64,000 bases of DNA from Janthinobacterium sp. SUN073 (GTDB lineage Bacteria; Pseudomonadota; Gammaproteobacteria; Burkholderiales; Burkholderiaceae_D): assembly GCF_030397665.1 (NCBI RefSeq), contig NZ_JAPUBT010000005.1, forward strand, positions 62,001 to 126,000, given 5' to 3'. The position numbers and the translations under genes are program-made. Below the pieces are notes generated by a model. It saw only the letters and a list, made by a program, of their open reading frames with translations. It searched no databases and was not told the origin of the DNA. Positions 17,706 to 28,300 of the stretch are shown piece by piece; position 1 is the stretch's first letter; each line of letters opens with the position of its first letter.

Positions 17706-18623
17706 TCATTTCGCCGACTTCAAGTAGGCCCGCAAGCCGTGCGTCAGCACAAACGGAAACACGCTCGCATGGTCCTCGTCCTCGAACACGCGCAAGCGCG
17801 TTTTCAAATTCGGGAACTTGCGCGATGTCAGTTTTCCATCGAACTCGCGCAAGTCCGCCAGCATGTCGGCCTCTTCTTCCAAGCGCGAACGCTTCTTGCC
17901 TGGCGCCAGCTTTTCCAGGCCGCCGATGCCGAAGAACACGGACGCGGGCAAATCCTTGTGGCTGGCGGCATACGCCTGCTCGCGGTCGAACATGATGCCA
18001 GCGTCGTACCACAGCGACGGGCTGCCGAGGATGTAATGCTCGAAGGTGCGCGGTTCCGTCAGCAGAAATTGCAGGCCCAGCAGGCTGCCGTACGAGTGGC
18101 CGATAAACACCTTGCGCTGCATGTTTACGCGGTAATGCTGCGCGATGAAGGGAAACACCTCGCCCGAGACGAACTGGCCATACGCCTTCGCTTCGCCGAA
18201 CGCCGGCGGCCGCCCCGGCATGTCCGAGCGGTAGTCGTGCTTGCGCGGCGTGGTGGGCGTGTAGTCGCGGCGGCGGCTGTACACCCCGCCATCGCCGTTG
18301 GCGTACGATAGGCCCACCACCACCACTTCCTCCATCCCCGCATGCTTGTTCAGGCGCTGCGCGATATTGCGCACGATGGCGAACGAGTAATTGGCGTCGA
18401 CGACGAACAGCACCGGATAGCGTTTATTTCCCTGCCGATAGGAATCGGGCAAGGCCACATATAGCTGGTAGTCGCGCTTCAGGGCTTGCGCTCGGATGTC
18501 GCGCACTTCGGTATTGTCAAGAACGTAGCTGGCAGGCGTGGTGGCGGGCGCGGCATGGACGCCGTTAACAAGAACGCAAAGGGCTAGGAGGAAACGATGA
18601 GGCTTCAAGCTGGCTTCTTTCAT
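17706..18623 (-). CDS. Exported alpha/beta-hydrolase, siderophore-esterase-like (esterase D family)
   Basis: A 305-residue putative esterase of the Fes/IroE-like family. An N-terminal signal peptide (ALCVLVNGVHA) predicts export. The catalytic Ser lies in VFIGHSYGSLLGL, and other family features are YPVLFVVDANYSF, VVVGLSYANGDG and the C-terminal His in DEDHASVFPF. Relatives hydrolyse ferric-siderophore esters or acyl esters; no siderophore gene is nearby, so the substrate is unknown. The ATG at 18623 was chosen because the longer frame would extend into mshN. It follows mshN by 12 bases and could be read through from the pilus locus. Confidence 0.85.
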   Translation of the reverse strand: MKEASLKPHRFLLALCVLVNGVHAAPATTPASYVLDNTEVRDIRAQALKRDYQLYVALPDSYRQGNKRYPVLFVVDANYSFAIVRNIAQRLNKHAGMEEVVVVGLSYANGDGGVYSRRRDYTPTTPRKHDYRSDMPGRPPAFGEAKAYGQFVSGEVFPFIAQHYRVNMQRKVFIGHSYGSLLGLQFLLTEPRTFEHYILGSPSLWYDAGIMFDREQAYAASHKDLPASVFFGIGGLEKLAPGKKRSRLEEEADMLADLREFDGKLTSRKFPNLKTRLRVFEDEDHASVFPFVLTHGLRAYLKSAK

Positions 18624-18634
18624 TGAGGTAATTG

Positions 18635-19720
18635 CTATTTTGCAGCCGCCGCCGTCAGTTGCACCAGCTTGCGCTCGACAAACGCCTGCAGCTGGGGTGA
18701 CAGGGTTTGCAAGCCCTTGGCCCGCTCGAACGCCTGGCGCGCCTGGGCTGGGTGGTTGTCCGCTTGCAAGGCGATGCCCAGGCCCATCCACCAGACGCTG
18801 TTGTCGGGCGCCGTCTGCAGGGCCAGCTGGTAGTGCTCGGCCGCTTCGCGGTAGCGCTGTTCGCGCTGCAGCACGCCGGCCAGGAAGGCGCGGTACTCGC
18901 CGTTATCGGCGGCATACGGCAGGCTGCGCGTGAGGGTATCGAGGGCCGCCGCGCCGCCGTTGGCTTTGTCCAGCTGCAAGCGGGCCAGCATCATCGCCTG
19001 CGCCGGCTGTTTCGGGTCCAGCGCCAGACTCAGCTGCAATTGGCGCGCCGCCTCGTCGGGGCGCTGCGCTTCGAGCAGCAGGCGCACCAGGGTTTCGCGC
19101 GCGCCCTGGTGGCGCGGGTCCAGCTGCAGGGTCTGCTGCAAGCCGGCCAGCGCTTCCGAGACGCGGCCATCCTGCAACTGGCCCAGCGCGCGCCGGTAGT
19201 CATTCTCCACGCGCTGCTGCGGCGTGACTTGTTTTCCGTCAAGGATGCGCTCGCTGGCGGCGGGCACGGCCGTCTTTACGACGGGCGCAGGGGCAGGCCT
19301 GGCGGGTTGTTGCGTGATGCGGCGCATTTCGGCGGCGCGCAGCTTGGCTGGCGCGACCGCCTCCCTGGCCTGCAACACCGGCTCGGGTGCCACCGGCGCC
19401 GTGGAGACCAGCGCCGGCGCGGCAACTGGCGCAGACACAGGCGCAGACACCGGCATGGGTAGCGGCACGGGTAGCGGTGCAGCCACCGGCAGCGGCGTGT
19501 TGGCCACGCTGACCAGCACGGGCGGCACGGCCGGGCGCTTCAGGTAAACCCAGCCCAGGGCGATGGCGGCCGCCGTCAGGCCGGCCGCGCCGCCGAAGAC
19601 CAGCGCGCGCGAGACGCCCCGCTCGCGTTCGGGCACGGAGCGGATGCCTGCCGCGTCGCCGCGCCCATCGGGGGTGCCGCGCGCATCGAGGTCTTGCAAC
19701 ATCTTGTTAATCAGGCTCAT
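18635..19720 (-). CDS. mshN: MSHA biogenesis protein MshN (TPR)
   Basis: MshN is an inner-membrane protein with periplasmic TPRs in the MSHA pilus machine. It has 361 residues. The short cytoplasmic start MSLINKMLQDLDARG is the family signature, and is followed by one transmembrane helix (residues ~42-60), a long Pro/Val/Ala linker, and TPR motifs (residues ~175-350, for example ALAGLQQTLQLDPRHQGA and AAEHYQLALQTAPDNSVWW). It is the last pilus gene of the locus, 17 bases after mshM. Confidence 0.92.
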   Translation of the reverse strand: MSLINKMLQDLDARGTPDGRGDAAGIRSVPERERGVSRALVFGGAAGLTAAAIALGWVYLKRPAVPPVLVSVANTPLPVAAPLPVPLPMPVSAPVSAPVAAPALVSTAPVAPEPVLQAREAVAPAKLRAAEMRRITQQPARPAPAPVVKTAVPAASERILDGKQVTPQQRVENDYRRALGQLQDGRVSEALAGLQQTLQLDPRHQGARETLVRLLLEAQRPDEAARQLQLSLALDPKQPAQAMMLARLQLDKANGGAAALDTLTRSLPYAADNGEYRAFLAGVLQREQRYREAAEHYQLALQTAPDNSVWWMGLGIALQADNHPAQARQAFERAKGLQTLSPQLQAFVERKLVQLTAAAAK

Positions 19721-19737
19721 CTACAGGCTCATCTTCG

Positions 19738-20643
19738 TCATCGGTTCAATAAGGTCCAGCTCACGCCGCAGGCGGCGGCCAGCACGCCGGTGCCGGCCAG
19801 CCACGGCCATGGCCGTTGCCAGAAGCGGCGCGGCTTGCTGGCCAGGGTATCGCTGGCGGCCAGCGCCACGTGGCGTCCGCTGACTTGCTGCCGGCCTTCG
19901 CCGTACGCCACCATCAGCGCCTTGTGCGCCATGATGTTGATCAGGCGCGGGATACCGCCGGAAGCCTTGTACAGCTTGCTCACGCCGCCATGACTGAACA
20001 GGCGCGCGCCATCGAAACCGGCCACGCGCAGGCGGTGCGCCACATAAAAATCCACGTCGTCGCGCGACAAGGGTCCCAGGTGATAGTGAAAGGTGATGCG
20101 CTGCGTCAGCTGGCGGATTTCCGGCAGGGCAAGCTTGACGTCCAGTTCGGGCTGGCCGAACAGCACAATTTGCAACAGCTTGCGCTTTTCCGTTTCCAGG
20201 TTCGTCAGCAGGCGCAAGGCTTCCAGGCTGTCGACGGGAATCGCCTGCGCTTCATCCAGACACAGCAGCACGCGCCTGCCCTGCGCCGCCAGGTTGAGCA
20301 GGCGCAAGTTGAGCGACTTGAGCAGCTGATGCTGATCAGCATCTTTCTCCAGCAATACGTCGAGATCGTCCGCCAGCGCCAGGATCAGCGAACGGGGCGG
20401 CAAGTTCGGATTCGGGATGTAGGCCGTGACGAAATCCGGCCCCAGCGATTGCATGAACTTGCGGCACAAAAAGGTTTTGCCGGTACCCACTTCGCCAGTG
20501 ATCTTGATGAAACCCTCGCCATTGCGCGCCGCCACCAGCAAGGTGTTGAGCGCCTTTTGCGACTGCGGGCCGTTGAAGAAGAAACTGGTATCGGGCGTGA
20601 GGCCGAACGGCGCCTCGCGCAAGCCGAAATGGGCCTGGTACAT
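19738..20643 (-). CDS. mshM: MSHA biogenesis ATPase MshM (ExeA/GspA-like)
   Basis: An AAA ATPase of the ExeA/GspA type, thought to help place the secretin through peptidoglycan. It has 301 residues. MYQAHFGLREAPFGLTPD is the family start, then Walker A GEVGTGKTF (~45-53), Walker B VLLCLDEAQAIP, and a single hydrophobic helix at the extreme C-terminus (GTGVLAAACGVSWTLL) that would anchor it in the inner membrane. Its start codon directly abuts the mshL stop. Confidence 0.94.
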   Translation of the reverse strand: MYQAHFGLREAPFGLTPDTSFFFNGPQSQKALNTLLVAARNGEGFIKITGEVGTGKTFLCRKFMQSLGPDFVTAYIPNPNLPPRSLILALADDLDVLLEKDADQHQLLKSLNLRLLNLAAQGRRVLLCLDEAQAIPVDSLEALRLLTNLETEKRKLLQIVLFGQPELDVKLALPEIRQLTQRITFHYHLGPLSRDDVDFYVAHRLRVAGFDGARLFSHGGVSKLYKASGGIPRLINIMAHKALMVAYGEGRQQVSGRHVALAASDTLASKPRRFWQRPWPWLAGTGVLAAACGVSWTLLNR

Positions 20644-22449
20644 TTAGCGCCGCTCCGATGGGCGGCGTGGGTCGAGCGCCTCGATGCGCTTGCCCGAATC
20701 GAGCAAGTCCTCGTTCCAGCTGTTGGCGCCCTCGACGATGGTCGGCTTGATCAGCACCACCAGTTCGCGCTTCTGGATCACTTGCCCCGTGTTGCGGAAC
20801 AAGGCGCCCAGTACGGGAATATCGCCCGCGCCCGGCACTTGCGAGCGGTCCGAGGTGGTGGCCTGGCGCATCAGGCCGCCGATGGCGACGATGCGTCCAT
20901 CCTGGCTGCGCACCATGCTGTCCATTTCCGAGGTGCTGGAGGCGGCCAGCGGCAATTTCAGTGAACCGGCACTGCCCAGGTCGATTTCCTTGCTGACGGT
21001 GGTGACCTGACTGACGGACGGATGCACGTGCAGGATGATATTGCCCTGGTCATCGATCTGCGGCGTCACGTCCAGCACCACCCCGGAAAAGAATGGCTGC
21101 AGGGTGACGTTCGGGCTGGAGGTGGTACCGCCCGTGGTACCGGTCGACGTCACGGTGGTGCTCACGCCGGTGACGAAGAATTCGTCCGTGCCTATCTTCA
21201 GCACGGCCTTCTGATTGTTCATGGTGGCGATGCGCGGGCTCGACAGCACGTGCACGGCGCCTTGCGATTCCAGGAAGGTAATCATGGCGGCGAAGTTGGC
21301 GGTCTGGAAGGCCAGGCCGAACATCGAACCGGCCGCCGTGGCCGCCGAGCTCAAGCCAAAACCGCTGCTGGCCGTCAGGCCGTTGCCATTCGTCATGTTC
21401 GGTGGCTGACCGCCGTTGAACGGCAGCGGCGCCAGGGTGCCGCCCGGCTGGATGAAGCCCGTCGAGATGCGGTTCGTGTGGCCGCTCTTGATGGAGGCAA
21501 ACGAGGCCCAGTTGATGCCGGTCTGGAAATTATCGTTCAGTTCCACTTCGAGGATCTTCGCTTCCAGGATCACCTGGCGGTCCACCGACAGCTGCGTCGC
21601 CTTCAGGTACAGGTCGACGGCGCGCAATTCGTCGGGCATGCCGCGCACCACGACGACGCCCGATTGCGGGCTGATCACCACCTTGCGGCCATCGCCCGTG
21701 CCGCCGATGATGGCGCCCAGCGATTCTTTCAATTCTGCCCAGAAATTACTGTCCGACGTGGTGCTCAGGTTGGAACTATCTTGCTGCACCTGGCTGCCGG
21801 GCTGGCCTGGCTGCTGCGGCTGCGACTGCTGGCCGTTGCTGCCCCCGCTCTGGCCGCTGTTGCTGGTGCCGGCAGACGACACCGACGTCGAGGACACGCG
21901 CAAATTCGACGTGCCCTTGCGGTTGCCCGTCAGGTAATTGACCTGGAACATGCGGGTTTGCATGGTGAGGGGCCGAATCGCAATGCGCGTGCCATCGACC
22001 TTGTAATCATAGCCATACATCTCGCGCACGGCGTCGAGCGCCTCGAACAGCGTCACATCTTTCAGGTTGGCGGAAATGTTGCCCTGCACATCCGGATGCA
22101 CGAGCATGTTGTAGCGCGTGCCGTTGACGAGCGAGTGAAAGAACTGGCGCGCCGGGACGTTGTTGAACGCGACATTGAAACGCTCGTCCAGCACGCCGCG
22201 CGCCTTGGGCAACTGCGCGGCCAGCGCGGACGCCGGCGGCAGCAGCGCATTTTCCACCGCTGCCGACTGCGCCGCCGGGCTGGTGGTGGCCACTGCGCCT
22301 GCCACCTGCTCCTTGATCGCATTGTAGGTGTCGCGCTTCACCGGCGCGACGTTGCAGGCGCACAAACCCGCAGCAAGTCCCAGGACGCTCGCCCGCTTGC
22401 TTATTTCAAATATCTTCCGCATTCCCGCCTTGTGTTTATTGGGTGACAT
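20644..22449 (-). CDS. mshL: MSHA pilus secretin MshL
   Basis: MshL forms the outer-membrane channel for the pilus. The start at 22449 gives 601 residues. A hydrophobic leader ends GLAAGLCACN, a probable lipobox. The N-domain (STN-like, FNVAFNNVPARQFFHSLV) and a low-complexity Ser/Gln/Gly linker follow, then the N1-like domain (VVVRGMPDELRAVDLYL) and the secretin core (QVILEAKILEVELND, VHVLSSPRIATMNNQ, VVLIKPTIVEG). The ATG overlaps the last 14 bases of mshK; later ATGs before the hydrophobic stretch are also possible. Confidence 0.95.
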   Translation of the reverse strand: MSPNKHKAGMRKIFEISKRASVLGLAAGLCACNVAPVKRDTYNAIKEQVAGAVATTSPAAQSAAVENALLPPASALAAQLPKARGVLDERFNVAFNNVPARQFFHSLVNGTRYNMLVHPDVQGNISANLKDVTLFEALDAVREMYGYDYKVDGTRIAIRPLTMQTRMFQVNYLTGNRKGTSNLRVSSTSVSSAGTSNSGQSGGSNGQQSQPQQPGQPGSQVQQDSSNLSTTSDSNFWAELKESLGAIIGGTGDGRKVVISPQSGVVVVRGMPDELRAVDLYLKATQLSVDRQVILEAKILEVELNDNFQTGINWASFASIKSGHTNRISTGFIQPGGTLAPLPFNGGQPPNMTNGNGLTASSGFGLSSAATAAGSMFGLAFQTANFAAMITFLESQGAVHVLSSPRIATMNNQKAVLKIGTDEFFVTGVSTTVTSTGTTGGTTSSPNVTLQPFFSGVVLDVTPQIDDQGNIILHVHPSVSQVTTVSKEIDLGSAGSLKLPLAASSTSEMDSMVRSQDGRIVAIGGLMRQATTSDRSQVPGAGDIPVLGALFRNTGQVIQKRELVVLIKPTIVEGANSWNEDLLDSGKRIEALDPRRPSERR

Positions 22450-22819
22450 GAACCTGTTTCCTTCGTACATGCATTGCATCATTTGCGTCGACCGTCTGCG
22501 GAGTCAGCCGCAGCGTTTCCAGGGTCTTGCCGCGCCGCAGCACCACGCTCGCATCGCCTATGCTGACGACGACTGCGCCGCCCACCCTGTCACCCGCGCG
22601 CACGCTGCGGCCATCGATCACGGCCAGGCGCCGCCCGCCAGGCCGATTGGAAACCAGCACCGATTGCAGCTGCGGCCGCGCCGCACCGGCAGAGGCCGCA
22701 CTACCCAGGACAGGCGCCGCATCGGGCGGCCGCGTGGGATCGACCAGCGCCTGGGCAAACACCCCCGGCGCCAAGGCCAGCAGCGCGCCCGCAAGGAACA
22801 CGCAACGACGGGCGCGCAT
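22436..22819 (-). CDS. mshK: MSHA biogenesis protein MshK
   Basis: A 127-residue periplasmic protein at the position of MshK, resembling the pilotin/PilP-like proteins that contact the secretin. It has a signal peptide (VFLAGALLALAPGVFAQ) and the conserved LVDPTRPP motif after cleavage. The C-terminal half (LQSVLVSNRPGGRRLAVIDG, VRAGDRVGGAVV) forms a small beta-domain. The ATG at 22819 shares its A with the mshJ stop (TGATG), indicating coupling; an ATG five codons upstream is possible. Confidence 0.88.
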   Translation of the reverse strand: MRARRCVFLAGALLALAPGVFAQALVDPTRPPDAAPVLGSAASAGAARPQLQSVLVSNRPGGRRLAVIDGRSVRAGDRVGGAVVVSIGDASVVLRRGKTLETLRLTPQTVDANDAMHVRRKQVHVTQ

Positions 22820-23541
22820 CACAGCGCGATCCATTTCTCGTCCAGGCTGAGCGTGTACAAGGTCAGGCTCAGCGTGGCATTCGGGTACTGCTCGACTTGC
22901 ATATTGAGCTTGCCCCAGAACACATGGGACGGCATGGCCTCCACGGCATCCATATAATTCACCATATCCAGATAATTCCCACGCAATACGATTTCCACGC
23001 CATGACGGTATAGCACGGCCGGCGCCTTCGCTGGCTCGGCATCCGCTGGCGACTGCCCGGCAGGCGCGGCGGCAGATGCGGACGCCGCCGCCTTGCTGGC
23101 GACATGGCCGCCCTGCCCCATGGCGCCGGATGGCAAGGTGGCCAACGACACCAGGCGCAAGTTGGCCTGCTGTTTCAGCAATTGCTGCAGCATCGGCACG
23201 ATACGCTCGGGCGCCACCAGGCCATTTTGCGTCGATTGCAGGGCCTGCCGCATCTGCTGGACTTCCTGCCTGATCCGTTCGAGCCGGACGCGGTCCTGCT
23301 GGTTGGGGTCGCCCGCATGCGCGGCCATCCTTTGCGCCATCTCGGCATCGATGGCCGCGACGGCCTGCTGCCGCTGGGCAATCGTGTCGGCCAGCGCCTT
23401 GCGCTTGGCCAACTGCGGATTGACGACCAGATACACCACCATGAAAATCAGCAGCGCGGCACTGGCGCCAAAGACCATGACACGTTCCCGTACGCTGAGC
23501 GCATCAAATTTCAGCGCAAATTGTTGCCATTGCTGTTTCAT
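22819..23541 (-). CDS. mshJ: MSHA biogenesis protein MshJ (PilO/GspM-like)
   Basis: A bitopic inner-membrane assembly protein like PilO/GspM. It has 240 residues: a short cytoplasmic start, one transmembrane helix (VFGASAALLIFMVVYLVVNP, ~25-44), a coiled-coil region (residues ~50-100), and a periplasmic ferredoxin-like domain (GVEIVLRGNYLDMVNYMDAV, near the C-terminus). It overlaps the PilN-like gene by 4 bases upstream and mshK downstream. Confidence 0.9.
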   Translation of the reverse strand: MKQQWQQFALKFDALSVRERVMVFGASAALLIFMVVYLVVNPQLAKRKALADTIAQRQQAVAAIDAEMAQRMAAHAGDPNQQDRVRLERIRQEVQQMRQALQSTQNGLVAPERIVPMLQQLLKQQANLRLVSLATLPSGAMGQGGHVASKAAASASAAAPAGQSPADAEPAKAPAVLYRHGVEIVLRGNYLDMVNYMDAVEAMPSHVFWGKLNMQVEQYPNATLSLTLYTLSLDEKWIAL

Positions 23542-24239
23542 TGCTTGACCGCCCCTGCGCCGCTGGCGGGTACCGCCGACGATTGCAAACTGAATTCAAT
23601 AAAGCGCGGCGCCGGTGCTGCCACGGCAGCGGCCGGCGCGGCGCCCGGCAATGCCGGCGCTGACACGGCGGCCTGGGCAGGAAGCTGCGCGGTGGCCATG
23701 TCCAGGCGCGCGAACGCTTTGCCCTGTAACGCCGATTCCCTGGACAGGGCGCTGATGTACTGAGGCAGCAAGTCCGGCTGCACGACGCGCCCTTGCAAGC
23801 CGATCCCGATCTCCTTGCCGGCGCCGGCGATGCTCGCTCCCGTCAGCCACAAGCCATTGACCCTGGCGCGCGCGAAGGCGCGGAAATAATCGGCATAGCC
23901 GTGTGTATTGCCCAGTTCGCCGCCCTGCAGAATTTGCCCGGCTTCCAGCAAGGCGCTGCGGTCAGCCTCTGCCTGGCCCAGCGCACCCGCGATCAGCGGG
24001 TCCTTGCCGGGCACGGGAAACCGCGCGAACACCTCCGCCCGCCGCGCCTCGCGTGCATCGAGCACGACCTTGGCGTCGGCCGCCGTCCGCTCCAGCGCGG
24101 CCACCTGGCGCGCACCGAACCAGACCACCGCGGCACTGGCGGCAAGGAGCAGCCCCAGGCCCTGCAGCAAGCCCAGCGCCGACAGCGCCTGCTTGCGTTT
24201 TTCAAACGCAGGGTTGAACAGATTGATTTGCTGGCTCAC
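23538..24239 (-). CDS. MSHA biogenesis PilN-like protein (MshI2)
   Basis: A PilN-type protein of 233 residues. MSQQINLFNPAFEKRKQ is the PilM-binding N-terminal motif (INLFNP), followed by one transmembrane helix (~20-40) and a periplasmic region with a predicted coiled coil. The C-terminal tail is rich in Ala and Pro. It overlaps mshI (upstream) and mshJ (downstream) by 4 bases each, so MshI, this protein and MshJ would form the PilM-PilN-PilO-like inner-membrane platform. Confidence 0.88.
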   Translation of the reverse strand: MSQQINLFNPAFEKRKQALSALGLLQGLGLLLAASAAVVWFGARQVAALERTAADAKVVLDAREARRAEVFARFPVPGKDPLIAGALGQAEADRSALLEAGQILQGGELGNTHGYADYFRAFARARVNGLWLTGASIAGAGKEIGIGLQGRVVQPDLLPQYISALSRESALQGKAFARLDMATAQLPAQAAVSAPALPGAAPAAAVAAPAPRFIEFSLQSSAVPASGAGAVKQ

Positions 24240-25180
24240 GCTGGGGTCTCCTCCTGCCGCAGGGCCGCACCCAGGGCCAGGAAAAAGCGCGCCTGGCCGA
24301 CAGCGGTCAACAGGTCCGGCACCTTGGAAAAATCAAACAGGGCCGTCAGATCGAGCGCCTCGACCGGCATGTACAAATTATCCGCCAGGTAAGCATGCAG
24401 ACCGTCGCTGCCGGTCGGCGCCAGGACCAGCCTGGCAACGGAAATGAAATGGAATTGACGGTCGAAATGGTCAAAGGAACGCTGCAATTCCAGCGTGATC
24501 CTGTCGTAATACTGCTGCCGCTGCGTGTCGCTGGTATCGGCAAGCTGCGCCACGGTCACGTCGATGCGGCGCGCCAGATACAGCTCGCCATCGAACGTCA
24601 CGGTCAACAGCCCCCCTTCGCCATCGAAAGACAACATGGCCAGGCCGCGGCCCTGCGTTTCCATCAAGCCCGCGATATTGCGCTGGGCCATTTCCGGGAT
24701 ATCGATGACCGACAGGGCGATCTTGCATTCGCCATACAGCGCCTGGCGCTGGGCCACGGCATTGTTGCGCGCCGCGACGGCGAGCAGCGATTGCGCGCGT
24801 CCCGGCCCGTTCTTGTCGGCGGGAATATCGATGACGTCGACGGTGGCGTCCGCCGCCGGAAAGTCGAGCATGTCCTTCAGGCGCCAGCGCACGGCGGTCT
24901 TGAGCTCTTCCGGCGGCACGTTCGGCGCATCGAGCGTCAGTATCTGGTACTCGCCCGCACCGAGCAAAGTGGTGTTGCGATAAGACTGGGCATGCAGATC
25001 GCGATGCATTTTTTCCAGGGTCGCCGCCGCCAGCGGCTTGCGTCCGGGATACATGGCCGCCGCCTGCACCAGCGGCTTGTCGTCCGCGCGCCGCTTGACC
25101 ACGGCAGCGCACACACCTTCCGCCGAAAATGATGTCGCCAGCCAACCTTCGTGTTTTTTTGCTTTTGCGAATAAACCCAT
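24236..25180 (-). CDS. mshI: MSHA biogenesis protein MshI (PilM-like)
   Basis: A cytoplasmic actin-like fold protein that corresponds to PilM. It has 314 residues. The start ATG at 25180 (MGLFAKAKKHEG) was chosen because the longer frame begins in AT-rich non-coding sequence. VPPEELKTAVRWRLKDML is the conserved PilM-family region, and RITLELQRSFDHFDRQF is near the C-terminus. It starts the second block of the locus after a 168-base gap that probably contains its own promoter. Confidence 0.9.
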   Translation of the reverse strand: MGLFAKAKKHEGWLATSFSAEGVCAAVVKRRADDKPLVQAAAMYPGRKPLAAATLEKMHRDLHAQSYRNTTLLGAGEYQILTLDAPNVPPEELKTAVRWRLKDMLDFPAADATVDVIDIPADKNGPGRAQSLLAVAARNNAVAQRQALYGECKIALSVIDIPEMAQRNIAGLMETQGRGLAMLSFDGEGGLLTVTFDGELYLARRIDVTVAQLADTSDTQRQQYYDRITLELQRSFDHFDRQFHFISVARLVLAPTGSDGLHAYLADNLYMPVEALDLTALFDFSKVPDLLTAVGQARFFLALGAALRQEETPA

Positions 25181-25348
25181 GCCACCGATCCAGAGAATGA
25201 AATGCGACGACAGCGGTGCCGTCCGAATGATGCATTGAATCAATTTTAATTCATAGCAGGTATGAACAGGCTAAAAAAGAAATAATTGACAACATATTTT
25301 CAGGAAAACACCACGATTGTCACGACGCGCCGGAAAATCACCGCCCCT
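25181..25348 (-). promoter_or_regulatory. AT-rich gap between mshQ and mshI, likely promoter for mshI-N
   Basis: This is the only sizeable break in the MSHA locus. On the minus strand it contains an extended -10-like sequence TGCTATGAAT (around 25249-25258) and nearby TTAAAAT, but no good -35 box. The strong local AT-richness supports a promoter for mshI and the genes after it. Confidence 0.35.
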
Positions 25349-28300
25349 TCAATATATTTCGCGCATGAAGAACACGGGCTCGCTCTTGAATGCGCCTATG
25401 GTTTCGCGCGCCTGTCCCGGCAGGTACGGTATCAGCGACTGTAGCGTGAGCGTACCTTTTTTCGTCACGGGTGCGGCGGGTTTGGCCATCAGCACGCTGC
25501 CGCCGCCCTGCTGCAGCAAGCCACTGTCGAGCGGCAAGGTGCTCGCGGCTGGCAACTGCGCATCCGTCAGGTTGAGATAATCCTTTAAGCCGAAATTCTT
25601 GCGCAACAGGGCCGTGCAATTGTCCAGCGTATTGGCGGCATACGCGCTGCCGTTCCAGTATTGCGCGAGCAGGGGCACCAGCAACGCACGCTGTTCCGAG
25701 CCATACATATTGTTGATGCGCAGGCGGCCATGACGCAGCCGGGTATCGCCGATGGCGACGCTGGCGGCGGGCGCGACCGCCAGGCCATTCACGCTGGAAA
25801 TGAGCGCGCCGTCGCTGTCGCTGATGCCCACCACCAGCGAAAAATCGTCGTACGGGCCATCCTGGCCGCTGGCCAGCCGGTCAAAGCTGTGCAGTACCGT
25901 GATGCCAGTCGCGCCGCTGGGAATCGCCTGCTGCAGGCCAGGCGCGGCGAGCGTGATGCTGCCCGCGCCGGCAGTGCCTGCCTGCACCGTGTAGATGGCG
26001 GCGTCGCCGCCAAACTTGATCAGTTCGCCCGCCGACAGGCCACCGCTGCCTGCCACCACGACTTGCGTGCTGCCGGCGGCATACGCGCCACCATCGGTCG
26101 TGTAGGAACGCCCGCTGCGCCCCTGGTTCCAGGCAAAGGCGGGCAAGGCTGGCGCCAGGCGGCCGATGGATAGTGCCGCGCCGGCATTGCCCGCGCCCAC
26201 GCTGACGCTGGCGAGTCCGGGGTAGGCGCTGCCATAGCGCGCCAGAATCTGGTTGCCCTTGCTCAATGCCGTCGCGCCCAGCACGACGCCCAGTTCGCGC
26301 TGGCCCATGTAGGTAAAGCCGCCGCAGGCGGCCGTCAGCGCGCCCGTGAGCGCGTAGTGGTCAGGGAAAAAGCGGCCAAAGACGGGTGCCGGGCTTTGCG
26401 CCTGGTTGGCGATATTGCAGCCAAACTTGCCACTCACGGCCGTATTGCTGCTGCTGCCGATCACGCAGTCGCCAGGCTGGTCGACGCTGGTGTAAGCATT
26501 GTCGAGCACCGCCTCGGGCAGCATGCGGAAGGTGCCGACATCGCCGTACGTCACGCCGCTGTTGCTGGCCAGGCCGCTGGCCAGCACCGCCTGCCCCAGC
26601 GGAAACGGGCTGGCATTCGAGGCCGACGCGAGGCGGTCGGTGTAGTCGGTGACACTGAGAAAGCCGGTGATTTTCTGGCCGGCCACGGAATTGTCGACCA
26701 GCGGCGTGCCGTCATAGCCGGCCGCCGCGGCAGCGCCAAGGGTAAACGGGGCACCCGCCGCCAGGCTGGGCGTGCCGCTCAGGGCGCTGTTGCTCATGGT
26801 GGAACTGAGCGTGAACTGCTGTGGACGCACCGCGAAATTATCGGTCGAACAACCAACATTGGCCGTGCCGCACACGGCCGCGGTGCAAGTGACGCGCACA
26901 CGCACATCGCGATAGGCGCTGTACTTCGGCGCCACGGCGCTGATGGCGGTGGCCGGGATGCTCACATTCGCGCTCGAATAGCCGCCCGTAAACGCCACCA
27001 GGCCCAGCGGAATGACCGCCGTCTGGGTGAGCGGACAGTTATTCGCCCCCAGCGTGACGCCGGTGGTGGTATTGACCAGCAAATCCACCGTGGCCGCGCC
27101 AGCGAACGTCGTTTCCAGGCTGGCATCGGTCTTCAGCTTGACCAGGTCGAGCTTGAAAGCCGTATCGGCCAGCTTGGTATTCAGGCGCGCATAGGTCAGG
27201 CTGCTGGTGCTGGGCACGCAACGGGGCGACGTCGCCTCGCAGGCGTTGAAGCGCGCCACGGCGCACGCCTTGATCACCAGCGACTGGTCTTCCTGCTCCG
27301 TGAACTGCCCGTCCGTCACATTCACGCTGACGGTGGCTGCCGTGCCGCTGCTCAGGCCAAACACGGCCTGGTACTCGCCGTTGAACAGATAGGTCGCCAC
27401 GCCGTCGTTCAGCGTGCCATTCGACAGCACGCCATAGCCCGCGATCAGGGCCCAGTCGCCGATGCCGTTCGAGGTACTCAGCAGGATTTGCGTGGTGTTG
27501 TTCGGCATCACGATATTGTTGTGATTGACGTCATGCGCCGTGACCGTGACCGTGCTTTGCTGGCACGTCAGGCCCGTGCCCGTATTCGTCACCGCATAAT
27601 GGTTCAGGCAGCCCGCCTGGCTCAGGTTCTGGTCGCGCTGCACCAGCGCCAGGCCGCCCTCGTAATTATAGGCACGCAATTCGTCGATGGCGCCATCGGT
27701 GGAATTGCCGCTGCCGTTCTGCCCCGTCACCGCGCTGCGGTTGTCGCCAATGAACAGGCTGCCGATGCGCGGCGAGACCACCGCCGCGGTGGTAAACGCC
27801 GACTCCTTTTGCAGCACGCCATCGACGTAGATGCGCAGGCGGTCGCTATTGGCTGCCGCCAGCGCGTTGAAGCTCCAGCTCACTGCGATATGCTTCCAGG
27901 TCCCGGCGGGCACGCTATTGGCAGCCGTTTCCACCACGCGCACGTTACCCAGGCTGTCCGTGACGACGAAGCGCAGGGCGCCCGTGCTGCGCCGCACGAG
28001 AAAAAACCACTCGTTGTTCATCTGCGTGGCGTCGAGCAATTGCGCATCGCGCGCGCCACTGCCGGACCAGGCCGTGTTGGCCTTGTACCAGAACGTGATG
28101 GTGCCGGCGCCGCCCATGGTGCCGGGCACCGACAGCCCGCTGTCGACCGCATCGATGGCGGCGGCGCTGGTATTGAGGGGGAAACTGGCGGCGCGGCAGA
28201 CGCGGCCGGCAGCGATCGTCTGCGCGCCACCCAGCACCGTGCCGTCGCGCCCGTTGCCGCTGGTATCTGACACCTGCCCGGGTGTATTGTTCCAGCTGGG

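Noticed and set aside
26357..28270. 637-codon plus-strand ORF, and similar long plus-strand ORFs at 21022-22446, 7579-8967 and 58445-59992
   Set aside because: They lie fully antisense to mshQ, mshL, phaC and prc, have Arg/His/Ala-rich low-complexity composition typical of reverse frames in high-GC genes, and show no domains.
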